From Thermoplasmata archaeon (GTDB lineage: Archaea; Thermoplasmatota; Thermoplasmata; Thermoplasmatales; Thermoplasmataceae): 64,000 bases of DNA. Position 1 is the first letter of the stretch; each line of letters opens with the position of its first letter. This document shows, one piece after another, positions 35,204 to 44,855 of the stretch. The notes beneath the pieces were generated by a model. The model saw only the letters and a program-made list of their open reading frames with translations. It was not told the origin of the DNA and did no database searches. Position numbers and translations under genes: made by a program. Location of the stretch: NCBI GenBank assembly GCA_021820525.1, contig JAKADM010000001.1, positions 62,001 to 126,000 on the forward strand. Reading direction: 5' to 3'.

Positions 35204-36009
35204 TCAGTAGTGTACTTTGAATCATTTCTCACATTATTTCTATCTCTTATATTTTTAAATTAATATCCCTCATGCATGGGAAATGACTCATTCTACAATA
35301 TCATGCTTGATATCAAATGAATTAAACTAAGTGGTTCTAAGAGAGAGTCAAGGAATTCTCGAAGGTGGGCCAATTGATGTTTACTGTAGTTGTTTATAGG
35401 AGTCAATCTAAAACGATGGTATAGCAATAGCGCGCCCCATTATATATGTGGAACTTTTTAAAAGCCTTCGGAAGATAAGTTCCTTTTGGGTAGGGTTCTC
35501 ACATAATAACCTATCTAATTTGAAGAATTCACTAACAGCTCCATTTCGATTTTTTATCCTTTTCTAACGGAAAAATATCTTATAACCAAACATCTTTATC
35601 CCTATAATCATATACATAAGAACCTACAGAAAAAAATGTGTTTATTTATTTGCTTCTCTAAGATTGTTTAAATTCTCCGTTCTCCTTAAAGTGTTTAAAA
35701 GTCGTTTTTAAAGAATATACAAAGAAACTTAATAGAACGGTTGTGAAATTAAGGCTTTCTCTTTACCTAAGAATCTGATGGATTTAACTACCCAAGTAAT
35801 GATATTGCGTTTTGTTTTGATGTTTAATAAATCCAAGATAAAATAATTATATGGAAAAGATTAACTACATCTAATATATAATATAATTTATTGTAAAGTT
35901 ATAATTTTCCATTACTTCATTAAAAAGGATGCTTTAGTGGATTTAATAGAAGGCTGTTATGATTATTACTGTAAAGTCTTGATCCCAATTTATGGCAAGC
36001 ATTAAAACA
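35204..36009. other. A+T-rich region without genes, with one hairpin
   Basis: About 800 bp with no credible reading frame. A hairpin (GGAACTT 35450-35456 with AAGTTCC 35477-35483) follows a TATA-like TTATATATG and might belong to a small RNA, but support is weak. The base composition resembles the adjacent restriction-modification genes. Confidence 0.4.
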
Positions 36010-37257
36010 TCAAGCGGTTTCTTTCTGCATTAAAATTATGAATTCCCTCGTCATTGTGTCTTCAAGTTTTCCAGCCTGGTTAGAGGGGCTGTTCTTGGAA
36101 GGCATTCTCTTATTGGGGATGTTTCTCGTAAAGGTTTCTAAATGTTTAAAGCCATTATGCTCAAAGAAGCAAACTATGGATTTTTCTGTTGGAAGAAGAA
36201 TGCCTGCAACCTTCCTATTTGCAACAACGTAGCATGCATATCCCTCATTCTTTATGACCTTTGAAACGTTGTTAATTGATCTCTTAAGATCAGCATAGAA
36301 TGAATAAACTTCTAGTGACCTTTTATGGTTTATCTCATCTACCTGTTTTATGCCATTGTCCAGTTCATCACATTCAAAGTTCATCGGTTCTATTTTCTTT
36401 CCGCCCATAGAAGCTTTATCAACATTGTAGCTTAATATTCCTAGCCATTCTGATGAGAGTTTTGAATACTGGCCATATGCCACTGTGGTATGTGAATCTC
36501 CATAAGGGGGAGATGTTATAACTAGGTCAACTGTATTTTCTCCTATCATGTCTTTAGGTATTTCATTTACAGTATTTGCAAAATAAACCTTAGATGTTGG
36601 CTTGTATGTCAGCTCCAACATCCTATTGTAAAATGTTTCATAACCTTTTAAATTCCTAGACAGTTTTTCCTTCATTATGCTGAATGGATCGGGATTGTGC
36701 TTTTTTAGATCTTCTTCACTATATCGGTATAATTTAAATTCGCCCTTCCTAGTGTTTGAGCTTTCCCTAATTGTTTCACTTGCGGCTACTTCGAAGAAGT
36801 TCTTGATCCTTGGGTCCTTAATTTTGCTTATGTATCTTATCATTAAGCCGATACTTTTTATTACATTAGGCTTAAACCAAAATTCCAAGTTCTCCTTGTC
36901 TATTATTTTCGGTGTTCCTTTTGGGTTCATTGTGAATTCAACAAATCTATGGATTTCATTGCTCAATTCGTTTGGATTTAGGGTGTATTCTGTCTTTGCT
37001 TCAGAAATCAATTTTGCTAAAGGATTTATATCAGTGCCAATAACATTTAGACCTGCTATTAGTCCTTCTACCAATGAAGTGCCTGAGCCACAATAGGGAT
37101 CAAATAATACTCCCCCCTCCTTCTCTCCCAGTAACTTGATTATATTTCTTGGTATTTGAGGTATCATTCTTGCTGGATAATCATGATAGATGTGGGTGAA
37201 TTCCCTTGTATTTTCTTTCAGAAATGTCCAGTCCATTTCTTTAGAGTTCTTTATCAT
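36010..37257 (-). CDS. Type II DNA methyltransferase (N4-cytosine or N6-adenine)
   Basis: A 415-residue amino-methyltransferase with the SAM-binding motif I FDPYCGSGTSLVEG (residues 52-65) ahead of the catalytic motif IV TSPPYGDSHT (248-256). A target-recognition region of about 180 residues lies between them. SPPY favours N4-cytosine methylation. The gene overlaps the endonuclease gene by 4 nt (ATGA) and protects host DNA against it. The pair is bounded by A+T-rich gene-free DNA on both sides, a sign of recent acquisition. No control protein is visible. Confidence 0.85.
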   Translation of the reverse strand: MIKNSKEMDWTFLKENTREFTHIYHDYPARMIPQIPRNIIKLLGEKEGGVLFDPYCGSGTSLVEGLIAGLNVIGTDINPLAKLISEAKTEYTLNPNELSNEIHRFVEFTMNPKGTPKIIDKENLEFWFKPNVIKSIGLMIRYISKIKDPRIKNFFEVAASETIRESSNTRKGEFKLYRYSEEDLKKHNPDPFSIMKEKLSRNLKGYETFYNRMLELTYKPTSKVYFANTVNEIPKDMIGENTVDLVITSPPYGDSHTTVAYGQYSKLSSEWLGILSYNVDKASMGGKKIEPMNFECDELDNGIKQVDEINHKRSLEVYSFYADLKRSINNVSKVIKNEGYACYVVANRKVAGILLPTEKSIVCFFEHNGFKHLETFTRNIPNKRMPSKNSPSNQAGKLEDTMTREFIILMQKETA

Positions 37258-37991
37258 AATTTATCCATCTTAGGTAATATCATATCTCTGTAGGCAAAGC
37301 AATCTTGAATATTTGCTTCAAGCACCCTGAATGCTGTCCCATGGTCATGTAACTTCCCTTCATTCTTCCCTCCCTTTGGATGCAATCCTAGTCTTAATTC
37401 AACTTTTACAATTCCCTTGTTAATAAGCGAAATAAACCTTTCGAATGAGAAACCCATTAAAACCCAAGCTTCTTTATAATTGAATTCTTCATTATCCTTG
37501 CTCCCTTTCCTATCAGCTTTCACAAGGAGCACCCTATACATTTTTCTCTCAAAAGATTCCTTTAATGATTTGTTATTCCATCCTCCATAGATATTTCCAT
37601 TCACGCTTTCAATATTAATTCTATCCGGTAATACTTTCAGTTTTAATGACGGGACTCCTTTAATTACAGTTATTTTGTTGCCATATAAATCAACATGAAG
37701 GACTTTCCTATTTGGATCATTTCTACTTGGATAACCATAGTCTTCCAATAACATCCTTATTGAATCACTTGGTTTGGGGCTCTTTGTAAAAAGTGTAATC
37801 ATAGACGATGATCTCATTCTTATGGATTTCAGTTCTACATTCTCACCATCCGGTCCTGGTATGTTGTTTTCTTCAATACCTAGTAAGTCTTCTAGTGTTT
37901 TGCCTATTCCAGTGTCGTGAGATCTGTTTGACTTAACCCACTGGTTGCTGATTTCATTCAGGCGATCAACTAGTTCATTAAAGCCCTTCAT
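37254..37991 (-). CDS. MvaI/BcnI-like type II restriction endonuclease
   Basis: The 245-residue product has the hallmarks of the MvaI/BcnI family: HDTGIGKTLEDLLGIEENN (His 25, TGIG 27-30) followed by a PD-(D/E)xK site GPDGENVELKS (Asp 48, Glu 53, Lys 55). Family members are monomeric enzymes that nick each strand in CCWGG or CCSGG-type sites; the specificity here is not known. It precedes and overlaps the methyltransferase gene. All three catalytic residues are present, so the enzyme could be active. Confidence 0.82.
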   Translation of the reverse strand: MKGFNELVDRLNEISNQWVKSNRSHDTGIGKTLEDLLGIEENNIPGPDGENVELKSIRMRSSSMITLFTKSPKPSDSIRMLLEDYGYPSRNDPNRKVLHVDLYGNKITVIKGVPSLKLKVLPDRINIESVNGNIYGGWNNKSLKESFERKMYRVLLVKADRKGSKDNEEFNYKEAWVLMGFSFERFISLINKGIVKVELRLGLHPKGGKNEGKLHDHGTAFRVLEANIQDCFAYRDMILPKMDKL

Positions 37992-38472
37992 TTCATTGTG
38001 TAATGAAGATGCATATATATGAATTTACCAAAAATACTTATTCAATAAGGGTCTTGATCATTTACAATACTTTGCACTTTTTAGTATTGTAGATTATCTT
38101 CTCCATTTACTCCGAGTATCTCAACTTTGTCAAGGATTATTAGAACGCTATTTTGTGATTCGGATGTGGTAAGTAATGAGTTTTTTTGTACCCCGTGACT
38201 CTTTGAATGGAATTAGCAGTCTTAATGCCTTGGGTATTGTGCTGGCAAAGTAATAAATACTAAATTGCTTGTTTTATTATATCAATCCACTTAGATGGTT
38301 AAATTTATCTGTTAATAATGTTTGTTTTTTCATATCAAAAAATGTAATGAGCAAAGGGTTCGCTATGAAAAATCTCTTTTCAGTTTATTGTCATCTGCAG
38401 GAATGACTTTAAAAACGAATTTTCATAGTAAATTGAAAAAATATTCGGGGTAAAATTTTATCTTTCTGACAA
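37992..38472. other. Intergenic region with a 9-bp inverted repeat and a possible ATPase fragment
   Basis: TACAATACT (38063-38071) and AGTATTGTA (38083-38091) form a perfect stem with an 11-nt loop. On the minus strand at about 38090-38200 a frame reads NSVLIILDKVEILGVNGEDNLQY and then stops, reminiscent of a Walker B strand of an AAA ATPase; it is too short to name. No complete gene is present. Confidence 0.35.
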
Positions 38473-39615
38473 TCACTCTATAATGATAAGCGGAATTATC
38501 ATTTCATCTGGATGTAAACCTCCATGCCTTCCCTTGAAATATGTAGTGTTTCCTTCATCGAGCGACCCAGGGTAAAAATAGGAATCTGTGTTAATGGGTA
38601 CACCAATGTAATCGAAGCTGGATTTCTTATGCCCTTCATATGACCCCAGCAATTTCTTGAAGTTCTGCCTGCTGTTGTCAAATATCTGCAATCCCGGCAT
38701 TTCTGCCTTGAGTGCATCAAGGAGTGCTCCATTCCCAGAAAAGAATATGGATCTTGTGGAACCAAAGGGTGGAATGGAAAATGAAGAACTTACCTGAAGA
38801 TTTTCTCCCATCTGGTATACCTTTCCAGCCTCAACATGGCCGTGGTCTGCAGTTATGACTACTCTGAATTTGTTACTGTATTCTTTGGCTATGCTTTTGA
38901 TGGAGCCAACAATATTTCTCAATGCCTCCAGGTTTGGCTCTGAGTATGGGCCATATAGGTGGGAAAGTTTGTCTGCAAAGGGAATATAAAGGTAAACAAA
39001 ATCAGAATCACCCTCAAGAGCCTTCCTGTAATAATCAAGAGCATCCCACAGGTGGTAATAATTAAAATGTGTTCCTGAACTGCTGTTTGTTATGGTTGTA
39101 AGTTCAGAGTTTTTGATAAAATCCGGCGATATGATTGCGCATTTCTTCCCAGAATCATTGGCTTTTTCTATGATATTCTCAACCTGATAGGCTTCCTTCA
39201 TGCTCATTATGCTCTTAAGAGAATCCTTGCCGCTTGAATATACGGGACTGTATCTAAAATTATCTATGACCGTTCCAAACCTTTTAACAAATGTAGTCCC
39301 TCCAAGCACACAATGCTCCCCGGGCATCTGACCAGACATCAGGGTAATTAGGGCCGTAGTGGTAATGGATGGAAATACACTTGTTATGAATGGGTCATCC
39401 TCCTTTATTATGCCCGCTCTCTTTCCTGCATTATATCCAAAGCCATCAATAAGTACAACGGATAGTCTTTTACCATCACCGGGAATGTCCTTTATTCCAG
39501 GGTGCCTTGTCTGTATTCCAAGGTTCTGCATTATACTCTGTGATAAATTATAGAGGCTTCTTCCTTCATAATCCGGATAAACTATATTTTCGGCTTCCAT
39601 CATTAACCAATTCAT
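38473..39615 (-). CDS. Alkaline phosphatase superfamily protein (type I phosphodiesterase/nucleotide pyrophosphatase-like)
   Basis: A 380-residue soluble protein with the metal-binding core of the superfamily: VVLIDGFGYNAGKRAG (Asp), FPSITTTALITLMSGQMPGEHCVLG (Thr nucleophile candidate), YIPFADKLSHLYGP (Asp/His), VITADHGHVEAG (Asp/His/His) and the C-terminal GRHGGLHPDEM (His). No signal peptide, so cytosolic. It likely hydrolyses a phosphomonoester or diester; the substrate cannot be deduced. Start codon alternatives are Met 5 and Met 6. Confidence 0.83.
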   Translation of the reverse strand: MNWLMMEAENIVYPDYEGRSLYNLSQSIMQNLGIQTRHPGIKDIPGDGKRLSVVLIDGFGYNAGKRAGIIKEDDPFITSVFPSITTTALITLMSGQMPGEHCVLGGTTFVKRFGTVIDNFRYSPVYSSGKDSLKSIMSMKEAYQVENIIEKANDSGKKCAIISPDFIKNSELTTITNSSSGTHFNYYHLWDALDYYRKALEGDSDFVYLYIPFADKLSHLYGPYSEPNLEALRNIVGSIKSIAKEYSNKFRVVITADHGHVEAGKVYQMGENLQVSSSFSIPPFGSTRSIFFSGNGALLDALKAEMPGLQIFDNSRQNFKKLLGSYEGHKKSSFDYIGVPINTDSYFYPGSLDEGNTTYFKGRHGGLHPDEMIIPLIIIE

Positions 39616-39789
39616 AAATATGTTTCAAATTATCTTATTTAGAATATTGTGGCATAAATGGTATATAGATTCAATAAATACAAAATTTCACGGGAAAGAG
39701 AAAGCATCTAATCCTTTCGCTTTGATATTTCTTTTCCATAAAGTTCCATTCAGCACATTTTTTTACGGTAAGACCATATTTATTTTAAT

Positions 39790-40346
39790 CTAATTCAGGA
39801 GAAACAAATTTTTCTTATATTTTTGTTCCCATCTCAAAAATCTTTTTGTGAATGGGTTATCATTATTTTCAGCACACTTACATGATGACTTTTCAAGATT
39901 TCCCGACTTCTCCATTGCCTCCCTTTCCCAGCACCTTTTAAGGTTGATTCTCTTAAATGCAACAATAATAAGTGCAAGGAATATTATTCCCATCATCGCG
40001 GAAATCTGGAAAGGAATAAACTTTGGCACAGCGTAGAAGAGGTAACCGGCAGTTAAGGGTCCAAATAATATTGGCCATGGTTTAGGCAGACTGGGTAAAC
40101 CCAAGACTGGCCCATGTAGAATCCTCTTCCTGCCAAATCTGTCTGAAAGCCTTCCAATATAGGGGAGGTTATGAACTGGGCCAGAGAATATGACACCAGG
40201 AGTATGGAAAGGTCAATGGCATTCCCTCCAAAGGTTTCAATATAATATGATCCAATGGGTATGATTATGCCAAATTCAATAAAGTCAATCATTGCCGTTA
40301 CGAATATGGTCGATATTTCCTTGAAATTCAAACTTTCCTCAGCCAT
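39790..40346 (-). pseudogene. MFS transporter, frameshifted and internally deleted
   Basis: ATG 40346 opens an N-terminal helix (STIFVTAMIDFIEFGIIIPIGSYYIETFG) and a second (IDLSILLVSYSLAQFIT). A frameshift near 40165 moves the MFS motif A (GRLSDRFGRKRIL) to another frame, which then jumps to a late helix (ISAMMGIIFLALIIVAFK) and a Cys-containing tail. Roughly eight helices are missing, so no functional transporter remains. Confidence 0.75.
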
Positions 40347-40547
40347 TATCTGTCCATATTTTCAAAATTCATATGGGCATGTGGAACTTTTTTACAGCAC
40401 GATCACGATCCAACAAATTGATCAAAAACTTTCTTCAATTCTAGTAGAGAATAAATATATCTGTTTGATTCCTTTAAATCCGAGCTTTTTGGGTTATTTA
40501 ATATCCTTTTGATAATTCTATCATACCCAAAAAATAATATTTTTAAT

Positions 40548-41513
40548 TCAGGTCAGGTAGGGTATGGCCCTCCCAAAGCCCATCATTATGGCCACTGCTG
40601 CCATTATGACAATGGCAAAGATAAACCCAAGGAAAAAGTAATCCTCTCTCTTGAATGGTGTAAGCATGAAGTAGGTTCTTGATGGATATGCCCTGAAGGC
40701 TCTTGTATCTGCAGATATGCCAATATCCTTTGCACCTCGAAGAAGATGTACAATGGTTGGTACAATTGAACCAATTGCTGCGCCAAGGATTATGAAAGGT
40801 CTAAGGAATTTGGGTTTATTGCCACCATAGCCTCTCATCATGGATATTTTTATGGATGTGTCAAAGGATTCAAACACTGCAGGTACAGTTTTCATTGCCA
40901 CCACAAGGGAGAATATTATGGGATCGGGGATCTTGAACCTGCTCAGCGTCTTTATGATCTGAGCAGGCGTATTTGTCATGACAAGGAGAAGGCTTGCAAC
41001 AATGGCAGCAGAAAATCTGAAGGATATCTGAAAGCTGTAATAGAGGGACTGCAGGGTAAGGGTATGTTCATAGCCCAGAATGCTGAAATAGGGTGGCCAG
41101 GTCCATATGGTTGTGAAATGGGAAACGGGAGTGTTAAGAGCCATGGAAACAATGCTGAGAGGTTCATATGGGGCATATCCCCAGACTGTACCTATAATGG
41201 TTGAAAGCACAAGAAGGCCAGCAAGATAAACCTTCCTCAGTCCATTCTTCAGCGTTATATAGGATGCAAGAAAGGCAAAGGTGATTATGGCTCCGATCCA
41301 CCATATGGAAAAGGCTGCAATCATTACGATTACAAGGGAAAGCAGTATCTTTACTGAAGCATTAACATTATAATAGAATGAATCATATTTTTCATAGGAA
41401 GTTATCTCCCTGAACCCAGAAATACCTATGGCACCCAATATAAGGTAAAAGGGTATGCTCACTCCAAAGATAAAAAGGAGCCAGCTTATTATGGTATCAA
41501 CAATTCCATACAT
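40548..41513 (-). CDS. ECF transporter transmembrane component EcfT (CbiQ family)
   Basis: A 321-residue membrane protein of the CbiQ/EcfT type, with several helices and the two cytoplasmic Ala-Arg-Gly-like coupling motifs, here MRGYGGN and LRGAKDIGISADTRAF. It couples ATP hydrolysis by the EcfA protein to the substrate-binding S component. The gene directly abuts the EcfA stop (no spacer) and is the last of an S-A-T operon. Confidence 0.85.
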   Translation of the reverse strand: MYGIVDTIISWLLFIFGVSIPFYLILGAIGISGFREITSYEKYDSFYYNVNASVKILLSLVIVMIAAFSIWWIGAIITFAFLASYITLKNGLRKVYLAGLLVLSTIIGTVWGYAPYEPLSIVSMALNTPVSHFTTIWTWPPYFSILGYEHTLTLQSLYYSFQISFRFSAAIVASLLLVMTNTPAQIIKTLSRFKIPDPIIFSLVVAMKTVPAVFESFDTSIKISMMRGYGGNKPKFLRPFIILGAAIGSIVPTIVHLLRGAKDIGISADTRAFRAYPSRTYFMLTPFKREDYFFLGFIFAIVIMAAVAIMMGFGRAIPYLT

Positions 41514-43112
41514 TTAACTCAAAACCTCCTTCTGATCTATTCTTAAAACATAGTCTGATGGCTCAATAACACCATACTGTGATGAAAACCTGAATATTTC
41601 ATCCGGTTCACCCTCATGGATAATCTTTCCCTTTTCCATGATGCCAATATAATCGCCATATCTGTAAGCAAATCTGGAATCATGGGTTACAATAAGGAAT
41701 GAAAATCCCTTCTTGCAAAGATTGTGGATCTCTTCACCCAGTATTTTTTTGTTCATGAAATCCTGCCCTGAGGTTGGCTCATCCATGAGCATTATGTGGG
41801 CAGATGAGGCAAGGGCGGCAGCCATACACACCCTTCTCCTCTGGCCGGTGCTTAGCATGAGTGGATCTGTTTGCCTCTTTTCCTCAAGGGAGAACATCTC
41901 AATCAGTTCATCCCCTATTTTTTTGAATTCGGGCATTCTTCTGTGCTTTGCAGAATAGTATATCTCTGATTCCACTGTTTTGTTTACAAGCATCAGGTCG
42001 AAGCTCTGGGGAAGGTATGCTATCTTTCTTCCTCTTATAACATAATCTTTATCAGAAAGATCCTCTCCTTCGATGAAAAGTTCGCTATTGTTTTTGAATC
42101 TTTTCCGGTCAAGAAAATCCATCAACCCCTTTATAAGCGTGGTTTTTCCCGCACCATTTTTGCCCATTATGCAATAAACCTGTCCCTTTTTCAGGTTTAT
42201 CTCTGTGTTGACAATTTGCCTGCCCTCAACCTCAATATTGATCTTCCCGGTGAGTATCCTTTCCCCGCCGTTGTTCCTTTCCCTTCTGGACAGATGTATT
42301 CCATATTCCCTTATCCTCTCCCTGACTGTGTCAGGGTCAACCGTTTCCAGATTGAGTCTCTTCGCGTAAATATACTCCTCAGGTATTTCAATGCCTGCGT
42401 TAAGGAGGACCTCAACATCCCTCATAAGATGTTCCTTTGAAACATCGAGAATGATTTTGCCATTATCTATGACAACAACCCTGTCCACAAAGGGAAGTGC
42501 CCTTTCAACCTTATGTTCAACAATTATCTGTGTCATGTGTTCCTTATTGCTCTGAATGAACTTGAAAATCTTCTCTGTGCCTTCGGGATCAATGTTCGAT
42601 GTTGGTTCATCCAGTATCATTATGGCAGGTTCCATTGCAATTACTGATGCAAGGGCAACTCTCTGGAGTTCTCCACCGGAAAGCTTTGTAGTTTCCCTAT
42701 CTACGAAAGCCTCAAGCCCCATGGTTTCAATAGCCTTTTTGACCCTTCTCTCTATCTCCTCCCTGGGCATTTTTAGATTCTCAGGCCCGAAGGCTATTTC
42801 ATCCACTATTCCATAATTCATTACCTGCCTTTCAGGGTCCTGCAAAAGGGTTCCCACAATCTTTGCCACGTCAGGAAGCCTCATATCCCTGACCTCCTTT
42901 CCCATGAGCTTCACGCTGCCTGTGATATTCCCACTTATAACATTGGGTATTATTCCATTGATGCAATTTACAAGCGTGCTCTTTCCAGAACCTGATCTCC
43001 CAGTTAAAAGAATGCTTTCACCCTCATTCACATAAAAGTCATCCACTGTGAGGGCAGGTTTTTCATCACCAAAATATGTAAAAGATAGATTTTTTATCTC
43101 TATTGCCTTCAT
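41514..43112 (-). CDS. ECF transporter duplicated ATPase (EcfA-EcfA' fusion)
   Basis: A 532-residue protein with two ABC domains. Domain 1: Walker A LTGRSGSGKST, signature LSGGELQRV, Walker B IMILDEPTS. Domain 2 (from about residue 285): Walker A MGKNGAGKTT, signature LSTGQRRRV, Walker B IMLMDEPTSG. Both catalytic sites look complete. It replaces the separate EcfA and EcfA' subunits. The start overlaps the S-component gene by 4 nt. Confidence 0.92.
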   Translation of the reverse strand: MKAIEIKNLSFTYFGDEKPALTVDDFYVNEGESILLTGRSGSGKSTLVNCINGIIPNVISGNITGSVKLMGKEVRDMRLPDVAKIVGTLLQDPERQVMNYGIVDEIAFGPENLKMPREEIERRVKKAIETMGLEAFVDRETTKLSGGELQRVALASVIAMEPAIMILDEPTSNIDPEGTEKIFKFIQSNKEHMTQIIVEHKVERALPFVDRVVVIDNGKIILDVSKEHLMRDVEVLLNAGIEIPEEYIYAKRLNLETVDPDTVRERIREYGIHLSRRERNNGGERILTGKINIEVEGRQIVNTEINLKKGQVYCIMGKNGAGKTTLIKGLMDFLDRKRFKNNSELFIEGEDLSDKDYVIRGRKIAYLPQSFDLMLVNKTVESEIYYSAKHRRMPEFKKIGDELIEMFSLEEKRQTDPLMLSTGQRRRVCMAAALASSAHIMLMDEPTSGQDFMNKKILGEEIHNLCKKGFSFLIVTHDSRFAYRYGDYIGIMEKGKIIHEGEPDEIFRFSSQYGVIEPSDYVLRIDQKEVLS

Positions 43113-43852
43113 TGTCCCAGCACTCTTGTTACTCTCAAAGCAATGAGCCCTGCAATTATTCCAAATACAATATTTCCAGGTATTGCTTCTACAAATGAAA
43201 CAAGAATTGTCTGCCAGTTCACAATGCTGCCATAGAGGAATGGTCCAAAGAATGCCTTATAGAAGAACGGGTCAGGGAAGGCCCAGGTGAAGGCGATGAT
43301 TGCACCTGTTAACCCTGCAAAAACCTCCCTGTGCTTCTGGGCAAAGGATCCCAATCCTCTGCCTGAACTTCTTGTATTGAAATCTCCGAAAAGATTCCCC
43401 CTCTTGATTGTTATGGCTATATCTATGAACAACCCATATGTAAGAGCTTCGTAGAAAACGAATACCGGTTCTCCGCTGAATCCATAGTGGAATATATCAC
43501 CAAGGATATCGAATATGGCCAGGCTCAGCATTCCAACACCGGGTTTTCTCACGAGCCCTGCAACTATGAACAGTATGATTATTCTGCCAAAGAAACCAAA
43601 ACCAACAAAGGCAGAAAGTCCAGGAGGAACAATCTTGTCAAGGAGGGGTCCAATGAAAAATTCCCAGACAACAGTGAAGGCCGCACCAATTCCTATATAT
43701 ACAAAGTCAACGGTCTTAAATCCTTTCAGCCCCCCATTGCGCATACTATAATAAAACACAAAACCGAGGGCAATGGCAAAGTAAGCCACAATAATTTCCC
43801 AGGGAATCATACCTGGAACATTCAGATTTCCTTCTATTCCGTTCAAAACCAT
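43109..43852 (-). CDS. ECF transporter S component, YkoE-like (putative thiamine precursor binding)
   Basis: A 247-residue membrane protein with about six helices; the segment FIVAGLVRKPGVGMLSLAIFDILGD resembles YkoE S components (family motif ..VRKPGAAL..E..). YkoE proteins serve thiamine or hydroxymethylpyrimidine uptake with YkoD/YkoC. A thiL gene lies 5 kb away, which supports but does not prove a thiamine role. No TPP riboswitch core was found upstream; a TATA-like CATAAATAAAAG lies about 20 nt before the ATG. Confidence 0.72.
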   Translation of the reverse strand: MVLNGIEGNLNVPGMIPWEIIVAYFAIALGFVFYYSMRNGGLKGFKTVDFVYIGIGAAFTVVWEFFIGPLLDKIVPPGLSAFVGFGFFGRIIILFIVAGLVRKPGVGMLSLAIFDILGDIFHYGFSGEPVFVFYEALTYGLFIDIAITIKRGNLFGDFNTRSSGRGLGSFAQKHREVFAGLTGAIIAFTWAFPDPFFYKAFFGPFLYGSIVNWQTILVSFVEAIPGNIVFGIIAGLIALRVTRVLGQ

Positions 43853-44048
43853 TTTATTTCTTTTATTTATGAACAGGTATTAATTATAAATTTACTACAT
43901 ACCATATTTTGAAACAGGTCCTTAATTTAGGTCAATATAAACATTATTTTCCAACGTATCATATATAGAAAAAACTTATTGTTAGAAATATTCTTGGGAA
44001 ATCTGTTGCAATGTGGAATTTCCAGAAAAACTGAGGAAGGATATTAAT

Positions 44049-44789
44049 ATGTTGAAGGTTATTTTGCTTGATTTTGACAATACAATATATGATGATCTTG
44101 GTGCCATAAGGCGTGTTTTTATAAGGTTGAGATCTGAATACAGGTTTTTCAGGTCCATAGCTCTTGATGAACTTATTTCCAGGTTCTACTATTCCGATTA
44201 CAGAATGCAGGATATGTTAAGGAATGAAAACAGGAGTGCATCTGAGGTGAACCTTGCAAGGACAGACATGTTCCTGCAAAATGTGGGACTGCCATTGAAA
44301 ATGGAAATGGTAATGGAAATACACAGAAGAATAAGGGAATTGCACATGAACTTTGGAAAGCCCGTGCCAGGGGCATTGAAATTTTTGAAAAAGCTTAAGG
44401 AAAAATACCTCGTTGGAATAGTAACTAACCATATGGGTGAATACCAGATGGAGAAGATATCAAGATCAAATTTTGGAGAACACATAGATTTTGTAGTTCC
44501 GGCATACGATTACGGCGTCTTTAAGCCTGAACCCGAAATATTCAAAATTGCTCTGGATATGGCGGGTGCATCTCCCGATGAAGCCATAATGGTTGGGGAC
44601 AACTGGAAGGCAGACGTGAAGGGAGCACTTCAGTCAGGTATAGTACCAGTTTGGGTTAATTTTAAAAATCAACCAGCCCCGGAGGCAGATTTTAAGAATA
44701 TACTCAGATTTCTTTCCCCTGCAGAGGACGCTGTTCAGAAGATTGAAAACTACTACGCACAGGGCCTCCCATTAATCAATGTAGAATAA
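44049..44789 (+). CDS. HAD-superfamily hydrolase
   Basis: A 246-residue haloacid-dehalogenase-type phosphatase: motif I LLDFDNTIYDD (nucleophile Asp), motif II GIVTNHMG, a lysine in VFKPEPEIF, and motif IV MVGDNWKADVKGA. A helical C1 cap lies after motif I. The start is ATG 44049 (MLKVILLDFD); a GTG at 44013 would add twelve residues before the strand and is less likely. Substrate unknown; similar proteins include pyrimidine nucleotidases and phosphoglycolate phosphatases. Confidence 0.85.
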   Translation: MLKVILLDFDNTIYDDLGAIRRVFIRLRSEYRFFRSIALDELISRFYYSDYRMQDMLRNENRSASEVNLARTDMFLQNVGLPLKMEMVMEIHRRIRELHMNFGKPVPGALKFLKKLKEKYLVGIVTNHMGEYQMEKISRSNFGEHIDFVVPAYDYGVFKPEPEIFKIALDMAGASPDEAIMVGDNWKADVKGALQSGIVPVWVNFKNQPAPEADFKNILRFLSPAEDAVQKIENYYAQGLPLINVE

Positions 44790-44855
44790 AATAAATATTT
44801 TACAATTTCATGTATAATTTTAAGTTCGGTTATTTCATTAGAAAAATATTTTTCC

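Noticed and set aside
36677-37096. 139-codon open frame on the plus strand
   Set aside because: It is antisense to the methyltransferase gene; the hydrophobic translation is a by-product of the opposite strand.
43853-44010. TPP riboswitch upstream of the YkoE-like gene
   Set aside because: The conserved CTGAGA core was not found on the relevant strand.
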